The translations under genes and the position numbers were made by a program. A DNA stretch of 64,000 bases from Hydractinia symbiolongicarpus. Taxonomy: Eukaryota; Cnidaria; Hydrozoa; Anthoathecata; Hydractiniidae. This document shows, piece by piece, positions 25,591 through 35,937 of this stretch; within the stretch, counting starts at the first letter, position 1, and each line of letters starts with the position of its first letter. The notes under the pieces were generated by a model. The model saw only the letters and a list, made by a program, of their open reading frames with translations, was not told the DNA's origin and did no database searches. The stretch lies in assembly GCF_029227915.1 (NCBI RefSeq), contig NC_079880.1:10073501-10137500 (forward strand), read 5' to 3'.

Positions 25591-26044
25591 GTGAGTTGTT
25601 TATGTTTATCTTTTGTTGTCGTCTCAAATTGTTGTCTTGCTTGTTCAGTTACTTTTGTTGATGCATTTTTAGGTCAATGGAAATTGCCTGCACAGTTCTA
25701 TGGCGTTGTTTGAATAGAATTTAAATGGACGTTAAAGTACGTCCTTCTTTTTTTAAACCTCCTTATATATACTCATACTTGTTAATGTAAAAACAAAAGT
25801 AGAACTTTCCAACAAATTAGTTCTCGTGAAAATTTAAAAGGATTTCAAAAATTAGTTCTTCCAATAATTACTTCTCTAAAATATCCCTTAATGGTTAGAA
25901 TGTGAGAATGCCTAAGGCAAGCCTTTATAATATCTAAGAATATTATAAAGGCTTGTTATTATTGTCCAGATATATCCAGAAACTAGTCGTTAAACTTTTT
26001 TGTTGTTATTGAAGATATTATTTCGGTTTGTCTGTTCAGTATTC

Positions 26045-26130
26045 ATATTACTGTGGAAAGTTTATCATTTCTTGAACATGATAGTTTAGCAGGCGACGTT
26101 TCGAGAGATCCTTTTCCCATCATCGGGAAA
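26045..26130. repeat. Dispersed retroelement terminal segment, copy 2
   Basis: Nearly identical to 17271-17355 (shared GGCGACGTTTCG and CCCATCATCGGG). It lies directly upstream of a GIY-YIG remnant on the same strand. Confidence 0.55.
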
Positions 26131-26135
26131 TTTTT

Positions 26136-26516
26136 GTTGTTGTTGCTGTCAGAACTCACACTCGCTTATCCAACTACTTTAGACTCAAAGACGAGTTGCC
26201 TAAAGAATTAATTCAGGCGTCATATATAAATATCAGTGCAAGTTTCGGGCAACAAGATTCGGACAAGCGAGTACCTCAAAGTGTCTCCCTTAACAGGTAA
26301 GAAATCAACCTTATCTAATTGTACGGCTATTAAAGATTATCTTAAAGCCCGTCACACCACAACATCTCTTGACGATTTCAGTATACTTTCTAGGGGGAAC
26401 AACCGGTATTTGCTAGAAGTTAAAGAGAGTCATAACGCGGGATAGTCCCCAGTTAAATAACAACATCAGATCAGCTCCATTGTATCTATACAATTAGGTA
26501 CTTGATCTGTAACTAT
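26136..26516 (+). pseudogene. Broken retroelement GIY-YIG nuclease end
   Basis: Frames in succession show SNYFRLKDELPKEL (26175), a region around SPLTGKKS (26290), TTSLDDFSILSRGNNRYLLE (26370) and, after a frame change near 26428, a segment ending LNNNIRSAPLYLY before a stop. These are the ordered motifs of the GIY-YIG C-terminus of invertebrate retroelements. At least two frame changes make it inactive. It is distinct in sequence from the 17488-17880 copy. Confidence 0.6.
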
Positions 26517-28822
26517 AGTTACTGTTAAACTTATATTTAAGACAACATTTTATATTATTGATTGCTTAAACATTGGTGTGTGGACACCAAAAGTGTCGCA
26601 AATAATTTAGTTGTTTGTTATCAATTATGTTACCTGCTAATAAAACAGCACAACTTCTTTTCCAAACTTTAAAGATGCTTACTGCACTTATTAAGATAAT
26701 TTTCTTGTCTATTTAAGTCGTAAGAAAATCCACTATGTTAGTGTTTTCTGTTAAAGGACAAAAAATTCTGGCCGCTAAAGTTCCGCCATTGTTGGTCGCA
26801 TAAGTTAACGTGTGATATGATTTTTAAATTTTTTCGCTCAACTCAACTATACCAGGACATTTTTCGCCGTCATTTCTCATATCAAAAAAGAAAAAAGATC
26901 CTGGGAAAAGGGTGATCTCTCTAGTACATGCAGTAGACATACCACACGAAGGCGAGGTGTGTGCCCTACTTGCAACATATATTTCTACTAACTACGTAAA
27001 AGTTACCTTACTACACGAAATTAACAACTCATCGCATGATATTATAACGCGGTTCCTCAAAAAAGTTCATTTTGAAAGATAAAATTACTGCGGTTGAAGT
27101 AAACTGAAAAAATTAAGTCAAAAAGCAATTTTTGTTTTAATTTTTTTTTCTTCTTATAAACCAAAAGGTTAAATTCAACTAGAGAACCACTTTGAGCATA
27201 CTTAACTGTGTGAACCAGCTCTGCTGTCTTCCAACGATTCAATATTTTTTTGTCGCCTTCTCTCACATCAAAAAGACAAAAATCCCTGGGGTCGAGGGTG
27301 CTATAGAGATAGCGTCGGGTGGCTAGCTCAGTTGGGGCAGTAACCCCCCAAATGAGAGGATAGTGGGTTGAATTTGCAATCAATACATCATCCATTTTGC
27401 CATCGTTTTTATATAATGAATATTGTTATTACACAAACCCTTATTTATAATACAATTTTGGCATCGTTATATCTCAAAAAATACCGGCCTGAAATTTATA
27501 TTATGTAATTGATTAAAGAAAAATAATAGGGAAGAAGATAAAGAAAACGATTATTGAAAATTAATGGAATCTCTACACCTCTGTGATCTGAATTTTGCGA
27601 TATTTTAAATAGTTAGAAAAATCTGTCTCTTTCTATTAGAGATAGCTTAAATTGATAACGTCCTTGGATGCTTATTAGAAAAGACGTTTTTTAAAACGTT
27701 TTTGAAGTAGAAGAAACATTTTCTGAAGGCTCAGGGAGTAGTCTTTATCAGAGCATATCTCTATAATATTTGTAACATTCCAGTTTGGTTCTATTTTTTT
27801 TACTAATTTTTTTTTTATTTTTTTATTGTATTCCTTTGTTCGAGTCACTGAAAAAATGGAATTACAGAATATCAATTAAAGTTTTTTGACTGCATTTATC
27901 TATTAATCACAATATTTATTATTTATATTAGATACATTATTAATTTATTTAAAAATAAAGCCCATGCAAAAGTGAATCATATTCAGCTGTTTTGAATTTC
28001 AAATTACGAAACAAGTTTAAAATTATCAGAGAAGTGTGAGACAAGTAAAATTGCAATACACGAAGTATGTACAAATAGATGTTCCACCATCATCTCGCAT
28101 CCATGATTTCACACTGAGAGTTATTTCAGCTAATGTTTTTCTGAGAATTTTTACAAAAAAGTAAATAAAAAAAGTGCATTTCAAATACACGTTTTTTTTT
28201 GTTAAGTAAGTTGAAGCTCGAGTCCTGTAAAAAACATAGCAACTGGCAAACAAAAGTCGGGTTTGAAGGTAAAGTTTGTTTGCGAATTGGCGCACAAGTT
28301 TTACTAAACAAGGAAACATGGAATTTATTTTTTCCAAGTAGTTCTGTAACGAAAATAAACAACGGTTGAGGCTGTATAAAATACTCAAGAAACTTTAGTC
28401 CTCAACTAATTTTTTGTGTTGCTTGTTAGGTAAACAGCAGGACTTTTGGAAATTCTTTGTAAGCAATGCAACTGACTATTTTTGATATAAACTTTCAAGC
28501 ATTTGATCTAACACTTGCAGAACCAAACTTAAATAACAGTTTATGTAATCTTTTATTATAGAATTTGTAGTCAGTACTAAATTCTTCCCGACCCCAGCAT
28601 TTTCTTGTTACTGTTGCCTGGACATACTTTCATCTAGGACATATTTTTTGACGTCATTCCTAAACTTAATTTTCATTGAATTGAAAGAGTATTGACATGC
28701 CAATAAAGAAAAACAATTAAGAATCTAAATGTCAGATGATTATCAACTTTCCATAAGGATTGTAAAAATGTTTCTTCAACACTTTTTATATTTAGATACA
28801 GCTCTTATTACAAACCTTGTGG
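26517..28822. other. Gene-free stretch with a repeated AT-rich block
   Basis: 26866-26908 and 27238-27285 are diverged copies of one block (TTCTCA/CACATCAAAAA..CTGGG). A tRNA-like head follows the second copy at 27313. No exon was recognised. Confidence 0.4.
27313..27382 (+). repeat. tRNA-derived SINE head (degenerate)
   Basis: GGGTGGCTAGCTCAGTTGG is a clear A box region and GTGGGTTGAATTTGC a decayed B box about 50 bases later. The acceptor stem does not close, so it is a tRNA-derived repeat rather than a tRNA gene. Confidence 0.4.
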
Positions 28823-29752
28823 ATGAATACTACAGCAAAGAAAGGATTTTGTACATCAAAGATATGTATTCTCTTGATAGCCACCTTATCATTAATATTA
28901 CTGATTTACTACAACAATACCACTGGTGATATTACTGGCAACTTCCATGGCAACCTTTTCACTCAATACAATAAATATTTCCATTCTTTTAACAAAAGCA
29001 ACTTTATCCTTTCGTATTCAATCTTTGGAGAAGACTGTCAGGAGAACTGGGGAGAGTTAATAGGCGTTGTCGCATCTGAAGTTAGAAGAAGTTCACTATA
29101 TGCAAGCTGGTCCATTAGAATATACCATGACGGAAAGCTTCAAAAAAATTACATGAACAGTTACACACAAAACTATAGTAACCTTCATTTTTTTGACGTA
29201 CGACATATCATTAATGTCGGCAATTTGTCGGCTATTAATGCAATGACGTGGAGATTTCTACCACTTCTAGACCCGTCTGTACGTATAAGTTGTTTTCGAG
29301 ATTTGGATTCTCCAATTTTAAAAAGAGAAGAACACGCTGTTACAGAATGGTTGTATTCCAATAAACTTGTGCATGTTATGAGAGATCATGAGGAACATCT
29401 GACGGCGATACTAGGTGGACTGTGGTGTTTCAAAAATTACAAAGATCAACAGTTAGCAGCCAAGATTATGCACCTTATTTTAGAAAATTCCGAAAGTAGA
29501 AACGAAAAACGAGAATCAAAACGGGGAAATGATCAATGGGTTTTACAAATGTTCATTTGGCCATTGGTAAAAGAGAAAACTTTGCAGCATGACTCTTATC
29601 TTTGCAAATATTTTAAAAGTACAACCCCATTTCCCACCAAACGTAGAAGCAAATACAAGTTTATTGGTTGCCAAAGACCCTGCGATGAAGAAATAACGCC
29701 TTGTCCTATACAATGTCGTCCCAGGCTGCACCATGATTGGATTCATTGTTAA
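28823..29752 (+). CDS. Type II membrane glycosyltransferase-like protein, single exon
   Basis: 309 residues from the first ATG. A short Lys-containing N-terminus is followed by a hydrophobic anchor (about residues 13-30; KICILLIATLSLILLI), then a lumenal part with several N-glycosylation sequons. A DxD motif lies at Asp160-Leu-Asp162 within CFRDLDSPI, followed by RDHEEH and an ILGGLWCF segment; the C-terminus is Cys-rich. DxD, RDH and GG-W spacing is typical of an uncharacterised family of animal Golgi glycosyltransferase-like proteins; donor and acceptor are unknown. No intron is evident, which could reflect a retrocopy or a genuinely intronless gene; an upstream non-coding exon is possible. 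AATAAA occurs at 29989. Confidence 0.75.
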   Translation: MNTTAKKGFCTSKICILLIATLSLILLIYYNNTTGDITGNFHGNLFTQYNKYFHSFNKSNFILSYSIFGEDCQENWGELIGVVASEVRRSSLYASWSIRIYHDGKLQKNYMNSYTQNYSNLHFFDVRHIINVGNLSAINAMTWRFLPLLDPSVRISCFRDLDSPILKREEHAVTEWLYSNKLVHVMRDHEEHLTAILGGLWCFKNYKDQQLAAKIMHLILENSESRNEKRESKRGNDQWVLQMFIWPLVKEKTLQHDSYLCKYFKSTTPFPTKRRSKYKFIGCQRPCDEEITPCPIQCRPRLHHDWIHC

Positions 29753-29988
29753 ACATTTCATATCATCTTTAAAAGACTGGACTTTTTGATCAGGAAAATG
29801 ATGTCGACAAAAATTAAACCGATTCAGCGCAAAACAATCCACAAAGGCATTGTGATGGTCAACTGCAGAAATTTTGGCAATGAATGAATTAATGTTATTT
29901 TTTTGGGCGAATTTTAGAAAATTTAAAGCCTTTCTTCGACAATCAACGGACTCTTAATTCTTAAGATTTCAAAACTCAATCCTTAAAC

Positions 29989-29994
29989 AATAAA
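29989..29994 (+). promoter_or_regulatory. Poly(A) signal of the glycosyltransferase-like gene
   Basis: AATAAA 237 bases after the stop codon; the only canonical signal close downstream. Confidence 0.45.
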
Positions 29995-30355
29995 AAAATA
30001 ATCGAAAATATGACCCCCCCCTGACTTTTAATAATTATTCCTAAACTTGTACCTAAAAATACAAGACAGAGATTACAACGATAAGTAAAGTATTTCTACA
30101 ATCTTCTACAATTTTTTCCCAAATACATTTAAAAAAAAATACATTTAACTAAAATAACAATTAACTAAGCCTGACGTACTGACGTTTTCTTGCGAACAAT
30201 CAGGTGTGTTCTATTAATTTCTAAGTCACAAAACAACTCTCGACACTTTAAAGAAAACATCTTTGTTTGAAGGTACTAAATTCTAAGACTACAAATCTGT
30301 TACTAGAAATGCGTGCTAGAGGTAATCTTGCTGTAGTACATTGATCTAACGAAAA

Positions 30356-30632
30356 GTGGAGATGATGTAGTGGTAGCGCATTCGACTTGTAATCATAAGG
30401 TTTCAGGTTCGAGTCCCCACTCCGACGCACTTCAAATGTAGTGTTGCCAGCCCATTTGGTGCCATTTACTGACCGCTAATCGGCTTGTGTGGCAGACAAG
30501 CAAATTAGAGCAATGCTATACGTATTTCTAGCGGTAATGAACATAGTTACACTCGGAGGGGAGGAATAGCCAGCCGTTAGGATGAAATCCCCGAGGATGT
30601 TAAAACTTCCTGTTACTTACTTACTAAGTAAT
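30356..30632 (+). mobile_element. tRNA-derived SINE
   Basis: The head has an A box (GATGTAGTGGTAGCGCATTC), a GACTTGTAATC anticodon-arm region and a clean B box (AGGTTCGAGTCCC). A body of about 190 bases follows and ends in the short tandem tail TTACTTACTTACT. The tRNA part cannot form a proper acceptor stem. Layout of head, body and simple-repeat tail is that of a SINE. Confidence 0.65.
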
Positions 30633-30904
30633 AAGATAATAGGTTTTAAAAACTAACATTAATCCTTCATTTGCCAGATGGTTCCTAGTACACCCTCTCT
30701 CAACAGTAAATTCCTGAAACTTAAAGAATAAGGCTTTCTGGTAGTTAAAAGAAAATTTAATCCTCGCTCAACCTGATACTGAGATTAATCAGTTTAAGGA
30801 ATGTTCTTTATCATATCTCATGTATTTATGAGGAAACTTGTGATACTAATAACTTTGTGGCTAGTAGAATGAAAAATAAAATTGCTGCAAATTGCTGTTT
30901 GTCA

Positions 30905-30965
30905 GCGTGAAGGCAAAGCATTGCGGCAATGCATTGCGTCAATGCATTGATGCAATGCAATAGCT
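30905..30965. promoter_or_regulatory. Clustered GCATTG/CAATGC motifs upstream of the homeobox gene
   Basis: Between 30918 and 30962 the words GCATTG and CAATGC alternate about seven times, forming overlapping palindromes and octamer-like ATGCAAT sites, ending some 80 bases before the start codon at 31043. This is either a cluster of transcription-factor sites in the proximal promoter or a simple-sequence expansion; binding is not shown. Confidence 0.35.
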
Positions 30966-31042
30966 TCCTTCAGTTACTGCAAAAGTAACAAAAAGTTCTT
31001 TCAATTATTAAAAACCTATCGCTTGCCGTCGCACAGTGGAAA

Positions 31043-33217
31043 ATGCATCGTAACAAAACCCACGATTTAACAAGAAAGCGAAGAAATCGTCGTAGCAAAT
31101 ACGACGTGTCCAGAATTTATGAACGTCATCCTGGACAAAACAAGTATAACGATGCACCGTCACACCTGATGGAGGAATTAGCCTCTGGTAATCTTTATTT
31201 AATTTATTTTGCCATTTAAAAACTCAATCAAAAGCAAGGCAGATCTAATTAAATTCCCACTATCTGTTTCAGATCCAAGTCTTAATTTGCGCCGACAAAA
31301 AGATCGCACCGTTTTCACCGATGAGCAAATGTTAATTCTAGAAGCAGCTTACCAAAAAGAGAAGCATCCTGACCCTAAGAGAAGAGAGTTGGTAGCAGAG
31401 CTTTGTGACTTGTCTATAGAAAAAGTGAGAATATGGTATCAAAACCGACGTGCAAAGGAAAAGAGAGTTGAGGAAGATGAATTAGCATTACTTGCTCAAA
31501 GGGTAAGTATACTAGGAGATGTATATTTGCTGAACTTACCAATCTGTGTTGTTCGCTAGAAACTAAAACAGAAAAAGCTATGAGAACAACGTATTTTTAG
31601 CAGGAAGTAGGTAAACTCTCTAGCCACTTATTTATATTAACTAGGTTTTGGGGGTAAAGGTAACTAACTAAAGAGAACTGTATTTATAAATCAAATATAT
31701 ATAAAAACTGAATTTTTACATGGCCATGTGGTATCAGCAGTCGGTGTAATATAACATGTATTTGAAGACTTTATCGAGCAATTAGGCGAGCTATAACTCT
31801 AAGACTTTAATTTCCTTTAACTCAATGGTTAGAAGCTAAAAGGAAATAGCACAGGGCAGTAACGTTTACTAATAGAGAGTTATGGTGCCTATTTTTTGGT
31901 GACTGTATACATCGTGAGACTCACAATATTTGGAGGTGAAACTATAGGCTTAGTATTTTAATACTTTAAAAAAATGATTTTCTTTTCTTAAATTTTAGTT
32001 TTATGATAACCAGAACAATGGCCACTCACATTACAACCCTCTTTCCTCGATCAATCGAAAGATTAACAGAATATTTGATGGGGAAGATTCTAACGAGAAA
32101 GACATTATCAAGAAAATTATGAAACAGGAGCTCTCTTCAGCAAATGTGAAGGCAGGCGTGAATCGCGAAGAAACGCCAGAAAAGGACGACCCATGGAAAC
32201 ATTTCAGAACACCTGCCATGTTGAATACTGATAACGAGGAAAATATTGTAAAGAGATTGCTGAAGCAAGGAAACACTAACATGCGGGACGATACCAGTCG
32301 TAGTGGAAAGTTAAACCCGGCAAACTGTTGTTCTGGTAGAAAGCAAAGAAACAGAGCAGATGAGTCTAATTTCTATGCTTCAGACGAACGTAGAAAAGTT
32401 GAAAGAGATTCATTTGTAGGAAAACATGGCATCACTTTTAATCATCCTCAAATTGAGCAAGCTGTAACTACTCCTTCAAATGGATACACTGAAACAGTTT
32501 TAAACGAAGGATGGTGGGGAAGACCTCCAGTAACGTATGTTAGTAGCTATGAAGAAATGTTACAGAAGCAACAAATGTATCTGTTATATCTAATGCAGCA
32601 GAAATACATGATGGGAAATTATGCTGATATTTTTCCCAGCATGCAAACTGACCATGGTAAGGTTTTATTTCAAATCAAATGAAGAGTTGTTGCTTTTTTA
32701 GGAAAATTACGCAAAATGTAGAATTTTACAATTTTTTCTGATTGTTTTTTTAAAAAAGAATTTTCTCTTCTGTGAATAATCTGTATACTTATACCATAAA
32801 CATTTTCTTCTTTGTTCAGGTGACATGCATCAGGGACAAGATGGAAAGTCACCATTTCAAACTAATAATTATTCAAACATGGCTCAGACAAACCAACAAT
32901 CAACAAGCTGGCTTAATTTAGTAAATTCTAAAGAACTTCCTGCATTTGTTGACACTTTTACTAGAAACACAGAAATAAATTTACCATTTGATAAAACGCA
33001 GAATACGGTGCAGCAAAGTAGATATAAATTAACACAGGATCACGTACAACTTCCCGCATTTGTTGACACCTTTAATAGAAATACGGAAATAAATTTACCA
33101 TCTGATAAAACGCAGAATACGGCGCAGCAAGGTCGATATAAATTAACACAGGATCACGTACAAGATTACGAATTTGTGCGGAAAATGTACGAAGAGGAAT
33201 TACGCTCGCAGAAATAA
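31043..33217 (+). CDS. Divergent homeobox transcription factor (4 exons)
   Basis: Exons 31043-31187, 31273-31502, 31999-32656 and 32820-33217 join in consistent phases to a 476-residue protein. The basic N-terminus (MHRNKTHDLTRKRRNRRSK) looks like a nuclear signal. The homeodomain spans about residues 56-115, aligning without gaps: Phe8, Leu16, Trp48, Gln50, Asn51 and Arg53 are present, but position 49 is Tyr (IWYQNRRAK) instead of Phe. Exon 3 encodes a low-complexity charged region with a Met/Gln-rich stretch (QKQQMYLLYLMQQKYMM). Exon 4 carries two tandem 38-residue copies starting LPAFVDTF. No paired, POU, LIM or other companion domain is visible, so the class is not assigned. It probably binds TAAT-type sites through Gln50 and Asn51. 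A tandem AATAAA lies at 33341. Confidence 0.85.
32936..33163 (+). repeat. In-frame 114-bp tandem duplication in the homeobox gene
   Basis: Two direct copies start at 32936 and 33050, period 114 bases or 38 codons, differing at only a few positions (Thr/Asn, Phe/Ser, Val/Ala, Ser/Gly). The frame is kept. Confidence 0.85.
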
Positions 33218-33340
33218 CTTTACCAGTATTTTATAACAAAAATATAGTTTTAAAACTTTTATGTATACTCACAACAAAATTTATAGCTATTTTTCTATCG
33301 CATAATTTTTATAACATACACATTTATAATTTTTTAGGTA

Positions 33341-33350
33341 AATAAATAAA
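33341..33350 (+). promoter_or_regulatory. Overlapping poly(A) signals of the homeobox gene
   Basis: AATAAATAAA, two overlapping AATAAA hexamers, about 125 bases after the stop codon. Confidence 0.55.
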
Positions 33351-33402
33351 CACACTTTATAGTTACATTTCTTCCTCGTCTGAATACACTGACTACAAGA
33401 CT

Positions 33403-33512
33403 ATCAATTCCCTATCAACTAGCCTGCGAACCAATCTTTTCTACTCCCTATCAACTAGCCTGCGAACCAATCTTTTCAACTTCGTATGAACTAGCCTGCG
33501 AACCAATCTTTG
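33403..33512. repeat. 36-bp minisatellite, three copies
   Basis: The core AGCCTGCGAACCAATCTTT starts at 33421, 33457 and 33493, a period of exactly 36 bases. It lies just beyond the homeobox 3' end. Confidence 0.85.
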
Positions 33513-35704
33513 AGGTTTAGTAAGAAAAAACGTGGCTGACTTTTTGTTTTTTAAATTTCAGATTTAAATGAAATACATTTAAATTCGCGATTTCGTGAAT
33601 CGCAGTTTTTGATTTTTTTTTAAGTTTCGCGAGAATTTGTTTTCGCGAATAGTCAAATACTATTAAACATTTTGTATAATTATTGTTTTCATTCTACAAC
33701 AAGTTTACGACTATTCAGTACGAATGTAGTGTCGTCTTTTCGTCAACATCTGAGTTGATGTCCTGGCTTCTTTTATTTAATCTATTAGAGGAATCGCCAC
33801 CTCTGTTATTAAAGTAGTGAAGATTTTTAGGACTCGCCATTTCTAAAGATGGCACAATGTCAGTAAAAGAAAAAAATATTTCTGTTATAAGGATAGCGTG
33901 GGCAAAGACAAAAATTGGTAAATAATCACAAACCAAACTTGATGTCTCTTTTTAAAAGAAGGACGAGCTCCTCTCTACACAATGACTTACTATTCTTAAA
34001 TTTCACTAAAAAGTGATATTTGCAAGAATTTAATTTGGCGAATGACGGAATTGACAAAATATCGCAAGAACATATTCTCGCGAAAGTTTATCCAATTAAG
34101 GCAAACATTTTTCCGATTTACCGACGGAATCGAAGTAGATAGAGGTAGAGTGTGTGTTAACGGTAGAGTTATCCTTAATTAACGCATACCAAACCAAGAT
34201 ATCGCCGTCATATTGCCGACTAAAAAGATTTAATGCATTAACAGTTGAAATAAAGGACCAACGAAAGCGGGGGTAATTTATTTTCAGAAACAACTAAACA
34301 CTTTTGAAAACACTATTTTTTTCATTCTGACAGAAAAAAATATGAATAGTTTAGCCAATCTATGACACTGCAACCCATGCTGCCCCTCCCTAGTCTATAT
34401 TAACCCTTTCTCTTTTTAAACCAATTCGTTGGTTCTCAAAATATTGCGTAAGTATGTAGTAATTCTTTTTCCATTTCATGAAAACACGGAAACCTGATTT
34501 TCTAGTTCTCAACTAAAGTCATTCTTCGCCAACGTCGGGTTTAAACCTGTTATAAACAGGTACCTGAGTTTGTTTGTCTTTTCTGAGAAGCTTATCAGAT
34601 CACTTTCTCGTAAATGCTTAAATAATCTAAATTCATAGGAATGTGAGCCTAACTAAACATTTTTCTTAAAAGTGTAGAGTCTCTTTAACAAAAAACTGAG
34701 ACAAGAACATTCGTTCATAGGAAAAGTCCATAGGAAAGTTTCTTTTATATAGCTGTACTGGAGATAAGGGAGAAAGACGGCGACAACCTCGATCACAGGA
34801 CCTGTTGTCTCTTATTGCATATCGGACGGCGAGCAATAAGTGCAGCACCAATAACAGATAAAAAGCCCCGGGCACGAGGTTGAGACGGTGAGTCTCACGT
34901 CTAGAGGAGTGCTTTTTTGTTGCTTGAATTCCAGGTTAATTCAGGCCAAATTGCACTGTCTTTTATGTTCATGTGTGTTGCAAGTTCGGAAAAATGTGAA
35001 TCGAGTGAGTCGAGTGTATGAGGCGAAATAGCCTTCAAGACTTTTATGAAGTCTAGATTTGTCTCAGAATGGTCGACTTATGTGAACGCCTGCTGCAAGG
35101 ATATTTGACGTGAACTGTCAGAAAAAGAATCAATCTAGATCCTAAGATGGCTGCACCGTGGTAATAGTTCTTGGGAGGAGACCTTGAGAACAAGGGTCAG
35201 AAAGGATAATATTTAGATCCACAAGAACTGCCATAAAAACAATTTAAAGTGCATTAAAAATGCAATTGCAATTTTTTATTTAATTTTACTTTAGCGACTT
35301 TTTTTCAAAAAAATATTTGTATTTTAATAGGGCTTCACTAGATTTTTTTTTTGTTATATCAAAATAAATTTTTATTATCTTTTAAAATGAAAAAATACAT
35401 AATCCTGCAAATTTGAGACGCAGATGGTTGTGAATGATTGATGAACATGAGAAGCCAATGAGAATATTGAAGCTGATTTATAAATTTTTGTGGTAAAAAA
35501 CATTGGTGTTCAAAATACCACGTGAAAGTCAGTGAAGTCTATATAGGATCGTAACATTCTATAGGTAAAATATTATCTTAGATGACTCCACATTTATGTA
35601 GGTTTTCTGGATTACTTTTTGTTTGATTTCGTCTTCTCTAAATCTATATTTATTAGTAAGATAACGCATATTTTTATTATTTCTTAACTTTTATCCACAA
35701 GTTA
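33513..35704. other. Gene-free stretch downstream of the homeobox gene
   Basis: 33585-33650 and 34020-34090 contain related CGCGAA/TTCGCG-rich segments, also seen at 43060-43530, suggesting a dispersed repeat. A CGAGGTTG-type repeat piece ends at about 34886, next to a small inverted repeat (AGACGGTGAGTCTCACGTCT). No gene was recognised. Confidence 0.4.
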
Positions 35705-35937
35705 TTATTATTCCGAATATTTATAGCCACTTCAGTGTTGGAAACACTGTTATCAACGTGGGTCCTGTGTTCTGAAAACATTAGTTATACACCGGCATTG
35801 CCTACCCCATTGTCCTCACATGGCATGTGTTGACCCGTAGCTGTGGTAAAGACACTTGCTAATCATGCTCGGGCTGTAGACCAAACCGCGGATCATGTGA
35901 TTACAAAGCGAACTCCATAACCACTAGGCCACACGCC
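35705..35937 (-). mobile_element. tRNA-derived SINE, minus strand
   Basis: Read on the minus strand from 35937, the head begins GGCGTGTGGCCTAGTGGTTA (A box), then a TTTGTAATCACATGATC arm and a decayed B box (GCGGTTTGGTCTAC). The body includes AAGTGTCTTTACC, a motif common in tRNA-SINE bodies. The far end is an AAT-type simple repeat near 35705. Head structure parallels the SINE at 30356. Confidence 0.5.

Noticed and set aside
27057-27395. 112-codon minus-strand open frame
   Set aside because: Overlaps a tRNA-derived repeat and a duplicated AT-rich block; no recognisable domain.
28026-28388. 120-codon minus-strand open frame
   Set aside because: Low-complexity Leu/Phe/Tyr-rich reading of AT-rich DNA; no domain and a second frame overlaps it equally well.
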